From Curtobacterium sp. PhB115 (lineage in GTDB: Bacteria > Actinomycetota > Actinomycetes > Actinomycetales > Microbacteriaceae), in NCBI RefSeq assembly GCF_003752025.1, contig NZ_RJKR01000006.1:655466-719465 (forward strand): DNA of 64,000 bases, read 5' to 3'. Positions within the stretch are counted from its first letter, which is position 1. Each line of letters begins with the position of its first letter. The notes below the pieces were generated by a model that had not been told where the DNA came from, did no database searches, and saw nothing but the letters and a program-made list of their open reading frames with translations. The position numbers were made by a program, and so were the translations under genes. Below, piece after piece: positions 1 to 7,630 of the stretch.

Positions 1-266
1 AACGCGAACGACGAGCCGAGGTAGCTGGGCAGGCGGTTGCCCGTGATGAGCAGGAACAGGATCGTGCCGATGCCGCTGAAGAGCAGGGTCGTCGACGGCG
101 GGAAGCCGGTCAGGAGCGGCACGAGGAACGTGGCGCCGAACATCGCGACCACGTGCTGCACGCCGAGGCCGATCGTCCGCCCCCAGGTGAGCCGTTCGTC
201 CGGTGCCACGATCGTCGTCGAGGAGACGGTGCGGCCGTCCCCGTGCAGCGTCCACGGAAGTCCCAT
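1..266 (-). CDS. Uracil/xanthine permease (NCS2 family), N-terminal part
   Basis: Integral membrane nucleobase:cation symporter of the NCS2 (UraA/PyrP-like) family, cut off by the window edge after about 88 codons. The visible N-terminus has a short hydrophilic lead, then the family hallmark GVQHVVAMFGATFLVPLL, which is the first transmembrane helix, and a second hydrophobic stretch (LLFSGIGTILFLLITG) ending in LPSYLGSSFA, as in uracil permeases. ATG is at 264-266. It diverges from the LAXTG surface protein gene, with about 100 bp between the two starts. Uracil is the likeliest substrate, but xanthine permeases share this N-terminus and cannot be excluded from this fragment. Confidence 0.85.
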   Translation of the reverse strand, partial: MGLPWTLHGDGRTVSSTTIVAPDERLTWGRTIGLGVQHVVAMFGATFLVPLLTGFPPSTTLLFSGIGTILFLLITGNRLPSYLGSSFA

Positions 267-330
267 GCGACGACCGTACCGGCACCGTGGACCCCGTGAC
301 GGCGCCACTCGCGCTCCTGTGGACAACCGG

Positions 331-338
331 TATATGGT
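331..338 (+). promoter_or_regulatory. Candidate -10 of the LAXTG protein gene
   Basis: TATATGGT is the most AT-rich stretch in the divergent gap and lies about 27 nt before the ATG at 365. A strong ribosome binding site GGAGGAG (354-360) sits between them. No convincing -35 is visible. Confidence 0.35.
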
Positions 339-364
339 GTGTGGAGTTCCACCGGAGGAGACCC

Positions 365-1840
365 ATGCACCAGCCATCCCGCCGCGTCACCACCGCACGT
401 CGTGCGCTCTCGGCAGCAGCCGTCGTCGCGGTCGCCATGTCGCCCGTCGCGGTGGCATCGGCCGCCGCCGCCTCGCCGGGCACCGCGTCCGCCGCTTCGT
501 CGTCCGCTCCCCGCACCACTCCGACCAGTGACTTCACCGCGGACGTCCGTTCGATCGACCACGGCCGGGGGATCGTCACCGTGCGCGGCACCGGGCCGGT
601 CGGCGGCAGCATCGGCATCGCGGGGGACGGCGTCGAACAGGTCTGGACCGAAGCCGACTCCGAGGGGACCTGGACGGCCGCGGTACGGGTCGGCCGCGGC
701 GAGCGGGTCCTGCGTGTCACCTCGCAGGTGACCGGACAGGTCATCGACCTCCCGGTGGAGCTGCTGGACCTCCTGCCACCGGGGATGCTCGCGACGGTCG
801 ACGGCATCGCCCGCACGATCGACCTCGACGGTGCCGGGTACCCCGGGGCGCACTTCGTCATCAAGGACAACGGGACGGTGCTCGGTGAGACCGACGTCGA
901 CGCCGACGGGTCCTGGTCGTTCACCCTCCGCGACCTCGCGTTCGGGTCGCACCACGTCGAGGCCTGGCAGTACTTCGACGGCACGCACAACGGCGGCGTG
1001 GACGAGGTCTACGCGCTCTCCGGGGCGGCGGTCGTCACCTCGACGACCGCGTCCCGCGAGACCGAGCGGGTGTCGTTGGCGGGGAAGGCCCCGGCGGGCA
1101 CGACGCTCCGGTTCTCGGATGACGACGGTCCGGTGCTCGGTGCCGACGGCAGACCCGTCACGGCGACCGCGGCCGCGGACACGACGTGGTCCGCCGAGCT
1201 CCCGATCCCCGCGGGCGCTCGCTTCTGGACGGTCACGGTGGACACGTACGACGGCTCGACCTCCCTGGGCACGACGGAGGCCCGCATCACCGTGCCGATC
1301 GCCCTCACCGGCACGGTCGAGGAACTCCCGGACGGACACGTCCGGCTCTCCGGGGGCGGCGAGGTCGGCGGGGTGGTCTCCCTCGAGACCGAGGACGGCA
1401 AGCCGATCGCGGACTCCGACGGCACGCCGGTCCAGACGTCCATCGGCCGGACGTGGGAGCTGACGCTTCCGCGTGCCGTGCTCCCCGACGACGTCGTGGT
1501 GGCACGCCAGCGCGTCGACGGTGTCGAACAGGGAGCGCTCCGCCTCGTCCTGCCGAAGCAGCCCGTCGGGCCTGGGCCGCACCCCGGCGATGGCGGGGGA
1601 TCCGGCAGCGGCGGCGACGGCGGCGGCTCCGGGGCCGGCACCGGGGTGTCGACCGGCGTCCACCCGACCGCGCAGGGCGCCGCTGCCGGGCGGGTCACCG
1701 AGGGTTCGACGAACCGCCTGGCGTACACCGGCACCGACCCCAGCGTCCCCGTCTCGGTGGCCGGCGCGCTGGTCGCCGTGGGTGCCGCCGGTCTCTCGGT
1801 CGCCCAGTTTCTCCGCCGTCGTGGTGCCCGCCGCCACTGA
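365..1840 (+). CDS. LAXTG-anchored surface protein with Ig-like domains
   Basis: Predicted secreted, wall-anchored protein of 491 residues. A signal peptide (twin-Arg-rich start MHQPSRR, hydrophobic AAAVVAVAMSPVAV, Ala-rich cleavage region) is followed by about three beta-rich Ig-like modules of bacterial adhesin style (residues ~60-400). A Gly/Ser-rich linker follows, and the C-terminus has LAYTG (about residues 452-456), a hydrophobic helix and a basic tail RRRGARRH. LAXTG is the motif read by class E sortases of high-GC Gram-positives. No sortase gene lies in this window. The ATG at 365 was chosen because it follows GGAGGAG at 6 nt and yields the signal peptide. The role (adhesion or wall architecture) is inferred. 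Confidence 0.82.
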   Translation: MHQPSRRVTTARRALSAAAVVAVAMSPVAVASAAAASPGTASAASSSAPRTTPTSDFTADVRSIDHGRGIVTVRGTGPVGGSIGIAGDGVEQVWTEADSEGTWTAAVRVGRGERVLRVTSQVTGQVIDLPVELLDLLPPGMLATVDGIARTIDLDGAGYPGAHFVIKDNGTVLGETDVDADGSWSFTLRDLAFGSHHVEAWQYFDGTHNGGVDEVYALSGAAVVTSTTASRETERVSLAGKAPAGTTLRFSDDDGPVLGADGRPVTATAAADTTWSAELPIPAGARFWTVTVDTYDGSTSLGTTEARITVPIALTGTVEELPDGHVRLSGGGEVGGVVSLETEDGKPIADSDGTPVQTSIGRTWELTLPRAVLPDDVVVARQRVDGVEQGALRLVLPKQPVGPGPHPGDGGGSGSGGDGGGSGAGTGVSTGVHPTAQGAAAGRVTEGSTNRLAYTGTDPSVPVSVAGALVAVGAAGLSVAQFLRRRGARRH

Positions 1841-1865
1841 CACGCTGGATCAGGGTGGCGGTGGC

Positions 1866-1871
1866 TATCGT
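1866..1871 (+). promoter_or_regulatory. Candidate leaderless -10 (M13 peptidase)
   Basis: TATCGT ends 7 nt before the ATG at 1879 and there is no Shine-Dalgarno sequence, so transcription probably begins at or next to the start codon. Confidence 0.5.
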
Positions 1872-1878
1872 GGACCGC

Positions 1879-3843
1879 ATGACCGACGTCGCACGTCCCT
1901 CCGGCATCCACACTGACGAACTCGACCCCACTGTGCGCCCGCAGGACGACCTGTACCGGCACGTGAACGGCACGTGGATCGACGCGACGCCGATCCCCGA
2001 CGACAAGGCGCGGTACGGCTCCTTCACCGTGCTGGCCGAGGCGGCCGAGGTCGCCGTGCGCGACATCATCGAGCGCTCCCAGCTCGCCGAGCCCGGCACC
2101 GAGGCCCGCAAGGTCGGTGACCTCTTCACCGCCTTCACCGACGAGGCCCGGCTCGAGGAACTCGCCACCGCGCCGATCGAGCCGCTGCTCGCCGAGATCA
2201 CCGCCATCGAGTCCGTCCCCGAGGTCATCGCCGCCGTCGGACGCTTCGAGCGCCTCGGGCTGCCGAGCTTCATCCAGCTCTTCGTCGACAACGACCCGGG
2301 CGACCCCGAGTCGTACGTGGTGTTCCTCGAGCAGTCCGGACTGGGACTCCCCGACGAGTCGTACTACCGCGAGGAGCGCTTCGCCGACATCCGGACGAAG
2401 TACCGCGAGTTCGTCGCCGCGATGTTCCCGCTGGCCGGGTTCGAGGACGGCGGGGACCGCACCGAGCACGTCATCGCGCTCGAGACCGCGATCGCGTCGA
2501 AGCACTGGGACAACGTCACCACCCGTGACAGCCAGAAGACCTACAACAAGCTGCCGTGGGCCGAGGTCGCGGCGCTCGCCGAGGGCATCGACCTGCAGAC
2601 GTGGTGGCAGGCCATCGACGCCCCGGCCGGAGCGTTCGAGACCGTCGTGGTCCGCGAGCCCTCGTTCATCACGGGCCTGGCGGAGCTCCTCCGCGACCAG
2701 CCGCTCGAGGTCTGGAAGGACTGGCTGCGCTGGCAGGTCATCCGTGGTTCCGCCGCCTACCTGACGAGCGCGTTCTCGGCCACGAACTTCTCCTTCTACG
2801 GCACGGCACTGACCGGAGCGCCCAAGCAGCGCGAGCGGTGGAAGCGCGGCGTCTCCCTGGTCGAGGGCGCGATGGGCGAGGCCGTCGGGCGCATCTACGT
2901 GCAGGAGCACTTCGACGAGACCTCCAAGGCGACGATGGACGACCTCGTCGCCAACCTGGTCGAGGCGTACCGGCAGAGCATCACCGCGCTCGACTGGATG
3001 ACCGACGAGACCCGTGCCCGTGCGCTCGACAAGCTCGACAAGTTCACGCCGAAGATCGGCTACCCGGTGAAGTGGCGCGACTACTCGGCGCTCCCGATCG
3101 CGGCCGACGACCTCATCGCGAACGTCCGCGCCGTCGCCTCGTTCCAGGTCGACCGGGAGCTCGGCAAGATCGGCAAGCCGATCGACCGCGACGAGTGGTT
3201 CATGACGCCGCAGACGATCAACGCGTACTACAACCCGGGCTTCAACGAGATCGTGTTCCCCGCGGCCATCCTGCAGTTCCCGTTCTTCGACGCCGACCGT
3301 GACGCCGCAGCCAACTACGGTGCGATCGGCGCGGTCATCGGCCACGAGATCGGCCACGGCTTCGACGACCAGGGCTCGCAGTACGACGGCGACGGTCGGC
3401 TCGAGAACTGGTGGACCGAGGCCGACCGCACCGCGTTCGAGGAGCGCACGAAGGCCCTCATCGCCCAGTACGACGCGCTCGTCCCCACCGAGGTCCCCGA
3501 CGGCCACGTGAACGGCGCGCTGACCATCGGCGAGAACATCGGTGACCTCGGTGGCCTGTCGATCGCGTGGAAGGCGTACCTGCTGTCGCTCGACGGCCAG
3601 GAGCCCCCGGTCGTCGACGGACTCACCGGCGCCGAGCGCTTCTTCCTGAGCTGGGCCCAGGCCTGGCGCATGGCGATCCGTCCGGAAGAGGCCGCACGTC
3701 TGCTGAGCATCGACCCGCACTCGCCGACCGAGTTCCGGTGCAACCAGGTCGTCCGCAACATCGACGGCTACTACGACACCTTCGGCGTGACCGAGCAGGA
3801 CGCGATGTACCTCGACCCCGCCGAGCGCGTCGCGATCTGGTGA
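1879..3843 (+). CDS. M13 family zinc metallopeptidase (PepO/neprilysin-like)
   Basis: Oligopeptidase of 654 residues in the neprilysin/PepO family. Zinc site HEIGH is at about residues 489-493 and the third ligand lies in ENIGD (E552). The family NAYYNP substrate-binding motif precedes the zinc site, and the C-terminus ends in the characteristic basic-aromatic Trp. There is no signal peptide or transmembrane anchor, so it probably acts in the cytoplasm like actinobacterial and lactococcal PepO. The ATG at 1879 gives the expected length and sits 7 nt after a TANNNT -10. Its stop TGA overlaps the start of the next gene (TGATG), implying coupled translation with the beta-lactamase-like protein. 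Confidence 0.95.
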   Translation: MTDVARPSGIHTDELDPTVRPQDDLYRHVNGTWIDATPIPDDKARYGSFTVLAEAAEVAVRDIIERSQLAEPGTEARKVGDLFTAFTDEARLEELATAPIEPLLAEITAIESVPEVIAAVGRFERLGLPSFIQLFVDNDPGDPESYVVFLEQSGLGLPDESYYREERFADIRTKYREFVAAMFPLAGFEDGGDRTEHVIALETAIASKHWDNVTTRDSQKTYNKLPWAEVAALAEGIDLQTWWQAIDAPAGAFETVVVREPSFITGLAELLRDQPLEVWKDWLRWQVIRGSAAYLTSAFSATNFSFYGTALTGAPKQRERWKRGVSLVEGAMGEAVGRIYVQEHFDETSKATMDDLVANLVEAYRQSITALDWMTDETRARALDKLDKFTPKIGYPVKWRDYSALPIAADDLIANVRAVASFQVDRELGKIGKPIDRDEWFMTPQTINAYYNPGFNEIVFPAAILQFPFFDADRDAAANYGAIGAVIGHEIGHGFDDQGSQYDGDGRLENWWTEADRTAFEERTKALIAQYDALVPTEVPDGHVNGALTIGENIGDLGGLSIAWKAYLLSLDGQEPPVVDGLTGAERFFLSWAQAWRMAIRPEEAARLLSIDPHSPTEFRCNQVVRNIDGYYDTFGVTEQDAMYLDPAERVAIW

Positions 3844-4781
3844 TGGCTGAGCCGGACGCGGCTCGGTCGTCGCGCCGTCGACGACCGGACGACCGAGCGA
3901 GTGGAGGCGGTCGCACCCGCGGACGCCACCGCGGCGGCGCGGACGACCGGTTCGGCGCGACGATCGAGGCGCTCGGCTCGCTCGCCGTCGACGGTGCCGG
4001 GGTCAGCGCGTCGGTGATCGACACCTCGACCGGGCGATCGCTGCTCGCGGTCGACGACACCCTCGTGCAGCCCGTCGCGAGTCTCGGCCGGGTGCTCCTG
4101 CTGATCGAGGTCGCGGCCCGCCTGGAGGACGGCAGGCTGCACGGCGACCGGCTCCAGCGGATGGCACGGGACACCGCGACCGGCGCCGGGCTGTGGCAGT
4201 TCCTGCAGGAGCCCACGATGCAGGTGCCCGACCTGGCGACGCTCGTCGGTGCCACGGGGGACGCCTGGGCGATGAACGCACTGCTCTCGACCGTCGGCAT
4301 CGACGCCGTCCGCGGGCGCGCCGAGTCACTCGGCATCGAACGCACCGCACTGATCGACCGGGTCCGGGACCGCCGTGGTCCGGACGACGCCCCCGACGCT
4401 TCCGTTGCGCCCACCGGGGAACTCGCGTGGGTGATGCGTGGCCTGGCCCTGGGCGAGGTCGTCGACGAGGCCGTGTCGAACCGGGTGCTCGGGTGGCTGT
4501 CGCTGGCGAGTGACCTGACCCTCGTCGCTGGCTCGTTCGGGCTCGACCCGCTGGCCCACCGCGCGCTCGACCACGGGTTGCAGGTCGTCGCCGTCACGGG
4601 GTCCGCCACGGGGGTCCGCGCCGAGGCCGGGATCCTGCGCGGTCCGGGGTCGTCGGTGAGCTACGCCGTGACCGTCACGTTCGACGACGCTGGTTTGCAG
4701 CACCGGCTCGCGGTCGTCGAGGCGCTGCGGACGATGGGCACCGAGGTGCTCGAGGCCGTGCACGTCCCGGCCCGCCGCTGA
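3843..4781 (+). CDS. Class A beta-lactamase-like protein with degenerate active site
   Basis: A 312-residue protein whose fold pattern follows class A beta-lactamases/serine hydrolases (SVIDTSTGRSLLAV, then the helix after the nucleophile, GLWQFL, and a NALL helix). It has no signal peptide and a 35-residue basic N-terminal tail (ARSSRRRRPDDR). The catalytic motifs are eroded: SxxK reads S80-L-G-R83, the SDN motif is G139-D-A, and KTG is V251-T-G. I therefore expect no beta-lactamase chemistry. It may be a cytoplasmic pseudo-enzyme or binding protein. The ATG overlaps the stop of the M13 peptidase gene by 1 nt, suggesting a functional pair. Confidence 0.75.
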   Translation: MAEPDAARSSRRRRPDDRASGGGRTRGRHRGGADDRFGATIEALGSLAVDGAGVSASVIDTSTGRSLLAVDDTLVQPVASLGRVLLLIEVAARLEDGRLHGDRLQRMARDTATGAGLWQFLQEPTMQVPDLATLVGATGDAWAMNALLSTVGIDAVRGRAESLGIERTALIDRVRDRRGPDDAPDASVAPTGELAWVMRGLALGEVVDEAVSNRVLGWLSLASDLTLVAGSFGLDPLAHRALDHGLQVVAVTGSATGVRAEAGILRGPGSSVSYAVTVTFDDAGLQHRLAVVEALRTMGTEVLEAVHVPARR

Positions 4782-4807
4782 CCGAGCGGCGCGAGCGGCG
4801 CGCCGAG

Positions 4808-4850
4808 CCGACCGACCGACCGACCGACCGACCGGCCGACCGGCCGACCG
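4808..4850. repeat. CCGA tandem repeat in a convergent gap
   Basis: Six perfect CCGA units (4808-4831) followed by alternating CCGG/CCGA units up to 4850. It fills most of the 75-bp gap between two convergent genes and has no coding potential. Confidence 0.85.
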
Positions 4851-4856
4851 TGCGCT

Positions 4857-5684
4857 CTAGCCGAGCAGCCTCTGCACCCACGCATCGAACCGCTGCCGGA
4901 TCACGACGCTCGTGACGTCCGGCCGCCCGATGCCGTCGTAGTTCGGCGCCCAGGTCTCGACGTACGGGTCCGCACGTGCCGCCGCGACGAGGTCCCAGGC
5001 GCGGACGTCGGGCAGACGGACTCCGGCGGCTCGCTCGTACGCGGAGGTGAACCGTTCGGCGGCCGTGACCGACCCGAGCAGCACGAGGTCCTGCCGGCAC
5101 CACGCGACGTCGACACCGCGAGGAGCCGACATCGCACCGGACCAGTCGACGACCCCCGCCAGCCGATCGCCCTGCCAGACGGTGTTGCCGCTCCAGAAGT
5201 CCCCGTGGGTCAGGACGCGCGCCAGGTCGGCCCCCTGCCATGCGCTCTGCGCTGCGGCAGCCAGGTCGCCGACGTCCGAGGTCGGTGCGCGGTCCTCGTC
5301 CGGCAGTCCGGTCGGGTCGAGCCGGTGGATCGAGGCGAGGGCCGGTCCCATCTGCTCGGCGAGCACGATCGGGTCGAGGTCCGGTGCCGGCGGGCCACCC
5401 GGCAGCGCGGTGGTGACGATCAGGGGACCAGCCGGGGTCTCACCGTCGGCGACGAGCCGCGGCGCGATCGGGCCGAGCGGGTCGAGCCGGGGCAGGACCG
5501 CGAGCTCTCGCGAGACGGCGTCGTCGTCCGGTGGGAACCGGCGGAGGACGAGCTGCCGGTCCCCGTCGGACACCAGGACGGTTCGCGCGTGCTGTCCGCC
5601 CGTGAGTGGACGGACGAGCCGGAGCGGTCGGTCGAGGAGGCGCTCGGCGGCGTGCACGAGGTCGGCGGTGCTGACGGTGTCCAT
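4857..5684 (-). CDS. Aminoglycoside phosphotransferase (APH) family protein
   Basis: Small-molecule kinase of the APH/choline-kinase fold, 275 residues. The catalytic loop HGDFWSGN and the metal-binding VDWSGA motif are intact, and the N-lobe has the glycine-rich segment LTGGQHARTVLVSDGDRQLVLRR. The substrate is unknown: members phosphorylate antibiotics, homoserine, choline, fructosamines and others, and nothing here points to resistance. The start ATG is at 5684. A TAGTCT hexamer lies 10 nt upstream, so the mRNA leader is probably very short. It diverges from the YCII gene across 38 bp. Confidence 0.85.
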   Translation of the reverse strand: MDTVSTADLVHAAERLLDRPLRLVRPLTGGQHARTVLVSDGDRQLVLRRFPPDDDAVSRELAVLPRLDPLGPIAPRLVADGETPAGPLIVTTALPGGPPAPDLDPIVLAEQMGPALASIHRLDPTGLPDEDRAPTSDVGDLAAAAQSAWQGADLARVLTHGDFWSGNTVWQGDRLAGVVDWSGAMSAPRGVDVAWCRQDLVLLGSVTAAERFTSAYERAAGVRLPDVRAWDLVAAARADPYVETWAPNYDGIGRPDVTSVVIRQRFDAWVQRLLG

Positions 5685-5722
5685 GGCGGTCCACAGACTA
5701 CGAGGCGGTGTTGGATCGAGCG

Positions 5723-6067
5723 ATGACGCGCTACCTGATCTCGTTCGACGAAGGCACGATGGTCTTCCCGATGGCCGAGCTGCCCGCCGTCACCGAGGCT
5801 TCCCAGGCCGTGGTCCGACAGGCGCAGGCCGACGGGGTGTGGGTGTTCGGCGGTGGCTTGCTCGAGGCGGCCGGCGGCGCCGTCGTCGACCGTGACGGCA
5901 CCGTCCACGACCCGGCGGTCCGCCCCGGCAAGGACACGTTCATCGGCGGGTTCTCGATCGTCGACGTGCAGAGCCGCGACGAGGCACTCACCTGGGCGGC
6001 ACGGTTCGCCGACGCCTGCCGGTGCGCCCAGGAGGTCCGCGAGTTCATGGACGACCCCGAGTCCTGA
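5723..6067 (+). CDS. YCII-related domain protein
   Basis: A 114-residue single-domain protein of the YCII/dimeric alpha-beta barrel superfamily (MTRYLISFDEG, the GGFSIVDVQSRDEAL strand-helix, then WAARFADA). Such proteins are often small ligand-binding or dehydrochlorinase-like enzymes, and members next to ECF sigma factors are common, though none is adjacent here. The ATG at 5723 is preferred over the GTG at 5708 because the domain begins directly with MTRYLISFDEG. The function in this strain is unknown. Confidence 0.8.
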   Translation: MTRYLISFDEGTMVFPMAELPAVTEASQAVVRQAQADGVWVFGGGLLEAAGGAVVDRDGTVHDPAVRPGKDTFIGGFSIVDVQSRDEALTWAARFADACRCAQEVREFMDDPES

Positions 6068-6101
6068 CCCGCCTCACCGCGACGCCGACGAAGGCGACCC
6101 G

Positions 6102-6803
6102 CTACGACGTCGCCTGTCCCTGCGGCACGAGCGCCTGCACGGACAGCAGTGCGGCGTCGGTCGACCGGCACGCCGTGTTGCCCTCGTCCTTGATGAAGAG
6201 CGACTGCTTCGATCCGGGCGGGTAGATGCGGTACCCGTCAGGGGTCACCGGGTCGCAGTCGGCCTTCGAGTAGTTCTCGGCGCGGACGACCTTGAGCGGT
6301 GCGACGGCGATCTGGCCGGGGCGGAGGGTCACGGTCGGGTGCGGCGACGACTTCTCCTGCGTGGCCGCGGCACCGATCTGGGTCCCGTTGCCGTTCCCGA
6401 CGAAGGACACCCCGGGCCACCCCTGCAGGGTGCACGTCTTCGAGCCGGTGTTCTTCAGCGTGATGTGGAAGATCGTGCTGCCGGCGGCGCCCCCGCTGCC
6501 GGGTTCTTCACCAGCGGCGAGCGACGACGCGGCACACCGGCCCACGGCGGTCGACCCCGACCCCGAGCCGGACGACCCTGAGCCGGACGACGACCCGGAC
6601 CCCGACGACGACCCCGACGACGGCGACGCCGAGGCCGCCGACGATGACGACGACGCGGAAGACGACGACGACGGTGCCGGCGCGGGTGCGGTCACCGTCT
6701 CGGTGGCGGAGGGTTCCCCGCTGGACGCACAGCCCGCCAACGCCCCGAGTGCGACGAGCCCCGTGACGGCGAGCAGGATTCTGGATCGGCTGCTGCGGTG
6801 CAT
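6102..6803 (-). CDS. DUF4232 lipoprotein
   Basis: Exported lipoprotein, 233 residues. The signal sequence ends in the lipobox LAGC, so the mature protein would be lipidated at Cys and tethered to the outer face of the membrane. A Ser/Gly/Ala-only linker of about 60 residues follows, then a DUF4232 beta-sandwich (FHITLKNTGSKTCTLQGWPGVSF with its two conserved Cys region, ending in VQALVPQGQ). DUF4232 domains are common in actinobacteria and lack an assigned activity. The ATG at 6803 starts the signal peptide. A second DUF4232-like protein is encoded at 60.5 kb. Confidence 0.85.
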   Translation of the reverse strand: MHRSSRSRILLAVTGLVALGALAGCASSGEPSATETVTAPAPAPSSSSSASSSSSAASASPSSGSSSGSGSSSGSGSSGSGSGSTAVGRCAASSLAAGEEPGSGGAAGSTIFHITLKNTGSKTCTLQGWPGVSFVGNGNGTQIGAAATQEKSSPHPTVTLRPGQIAVAPLKVVRAENYSKADCDPVTPDGYRIYPPGSKQSLFIKDEGNTACRSTDAALLSVQALVPQGQATS

Positions 6804-6913
6804 GGTGCACAGGCAACCACCACCCGGCTCAGGTGGTTCGGTCGGCATCCAGGGACCGCGAGCACACTCCGAGGCAAGCAAGCGGCAAGCAACCCGAGCA
6901 GCGGAGGTCGGAC

Positions 6914-7189
6914 ATGACGGGCAAGCACGAACAGGCACGCGGCGACGAGGGCCGGGCGGACGGGGTCGAGCCCCGCGCCGGAGCCTTCACGGACAGCGAC
7001 ATCCCGGGCGACGAGCACGTGGCGACGGCCGAGCCGGTGGGCGAGTTCGTCTCGAGCGACATCCCCGGCGAGGCCCGCCCGGACTCCGGTGGACCCGACG
7101 GCGAGTACGTCGAGTCGGACATCCCCGGCGAGGCCGAGCCCACCCAGGACGGTGAGGTCGGGCACTACACCGACCGCGACCAGGCCTGA
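6914..7189 (+). CDS. Small acidic protein with SDIPG repeats
   Basis: A 91-residue hydrophilic, acidic protein made almost entirely of a repeated unit: FTDSDIPGDE, FVSSDIPGEA, YVESDIPGEA and a terminal degenerate YTDRDQA, each about 25 residues apart and separated by charged linkers. There is no signal peptide, membrane segment or catalytic motif. GGAGG at 6903-6907 supports the ATG at 6914. Its stop lies 4 nt from the convergent Nudix gene stop. I do not recognise a characterised family; the aromatic-x-x-SDIPG repeat suggests a multivalent binding peptide. Confidence 0.7.
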   Translation: MTGKHEQARGDEGRADGVEPRAGAFTDSDIPGDEHVATAEPVGEFVSSDIPGEARPDSGGPDGEYVESDIPGEAEPTQDGEVGHYTDRDQA

Positions 7190-7193
7190 CGCG

Positions 7194-7553
7194 TCAGTCG
7201 ACGAGCTCCGCCGCCACCAGGCGGCGGAGCGTCTCCACGCCCGCGGGCGGGAACCGGTCGGCGTCTGCTGAGGTGACCCACTCGACCTCGTCGACCTCTG
7301 CGGAGGCGACGGGCGTGGCGGAGTCCAACGCGCCTCCTGGCCGGACCAGGAACAGTGTCATCGCGACCATCGTCCCCGGAGCCTGCCCGTGGGCGGGTTC
7401 GGTGACGACGCCGAACTCGTCGACGTCGGCGGCGGTCAGGAGCAACCCGGTCTCTTCGTGCGCTTCGCGGATGACCGCTTCGACGTCGGTCTCGTGCGGC
7501 TCCGCCTTGCCGCCGGGCAGGTAGAGCACGTCGCGTGCTCGCGCACGCACCAT
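7194..7553 (-). CDS. Nudix hydrolase (start uncertain, probably further upstream)
   Basis: Nudix-fold pyrophosphohydrolase. The Nudix box is complete: G-K-A-E-P-H-E, seven residues, then REAHEETGL. The only ATG/GTG/TTG start is the ATG at 7553, but that omits the first beta strand. The frame stays open upstream and encodes LRVSALLLVRDRRVL immediately before it, exactly as in full-length actinobacterial Nudix proteins. A CTG at 7632-7634 overlaps the hemA stop in a CTGA arrangement and would give about 146 residues. I give the canonical-start coordinates, but I think translation starts near 7634. The substrate (an oxidised or house-cleaning nucleotide) is unknown. Confidence 0.8.
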   Translation of the reverse strand: MVRARARDVLYLPGGKAEPHETDVEAVIREAHEETGLLLTAADVDEFGVVTEPAHGQAPGTMVAMTLFLVRPGGALDSATPVASAEVDEVEWVTSADADRFPPAGVETLRRLVAAELVD

Positions 7554-7630
7554 CAGGACACGTCGGTCACGGACCAGCAGGAGCGCGCTGACCCGCAGCG
7601 TGGGTGGCTGGTTCGCGTCGGCCTGGAGGC

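Noticed and set aside
3843..4781. Calling this gene an antibiotic-resistance beta-lactamase
   Set aside because: SxxK, SDN and KTG motifs are all changed and there is no export signal.
4857..5684. Calling the APH-family protein an aminoglycoside-resistance enzyme
   Set aside because: Only generic kinase motifs are present; the family is functionally broad and nothing in the context indicates resistance.
6292..7155. Asp/Glu/Pro-rich plus-strand frame opposite the DUF4232 lipoprotein
   Set aside because: Its acidic repeats are the antisense of the lipoprotein Ser/Gly linker codons. The lipoprotein has a signal peptide, lipobox and recognisable domain.
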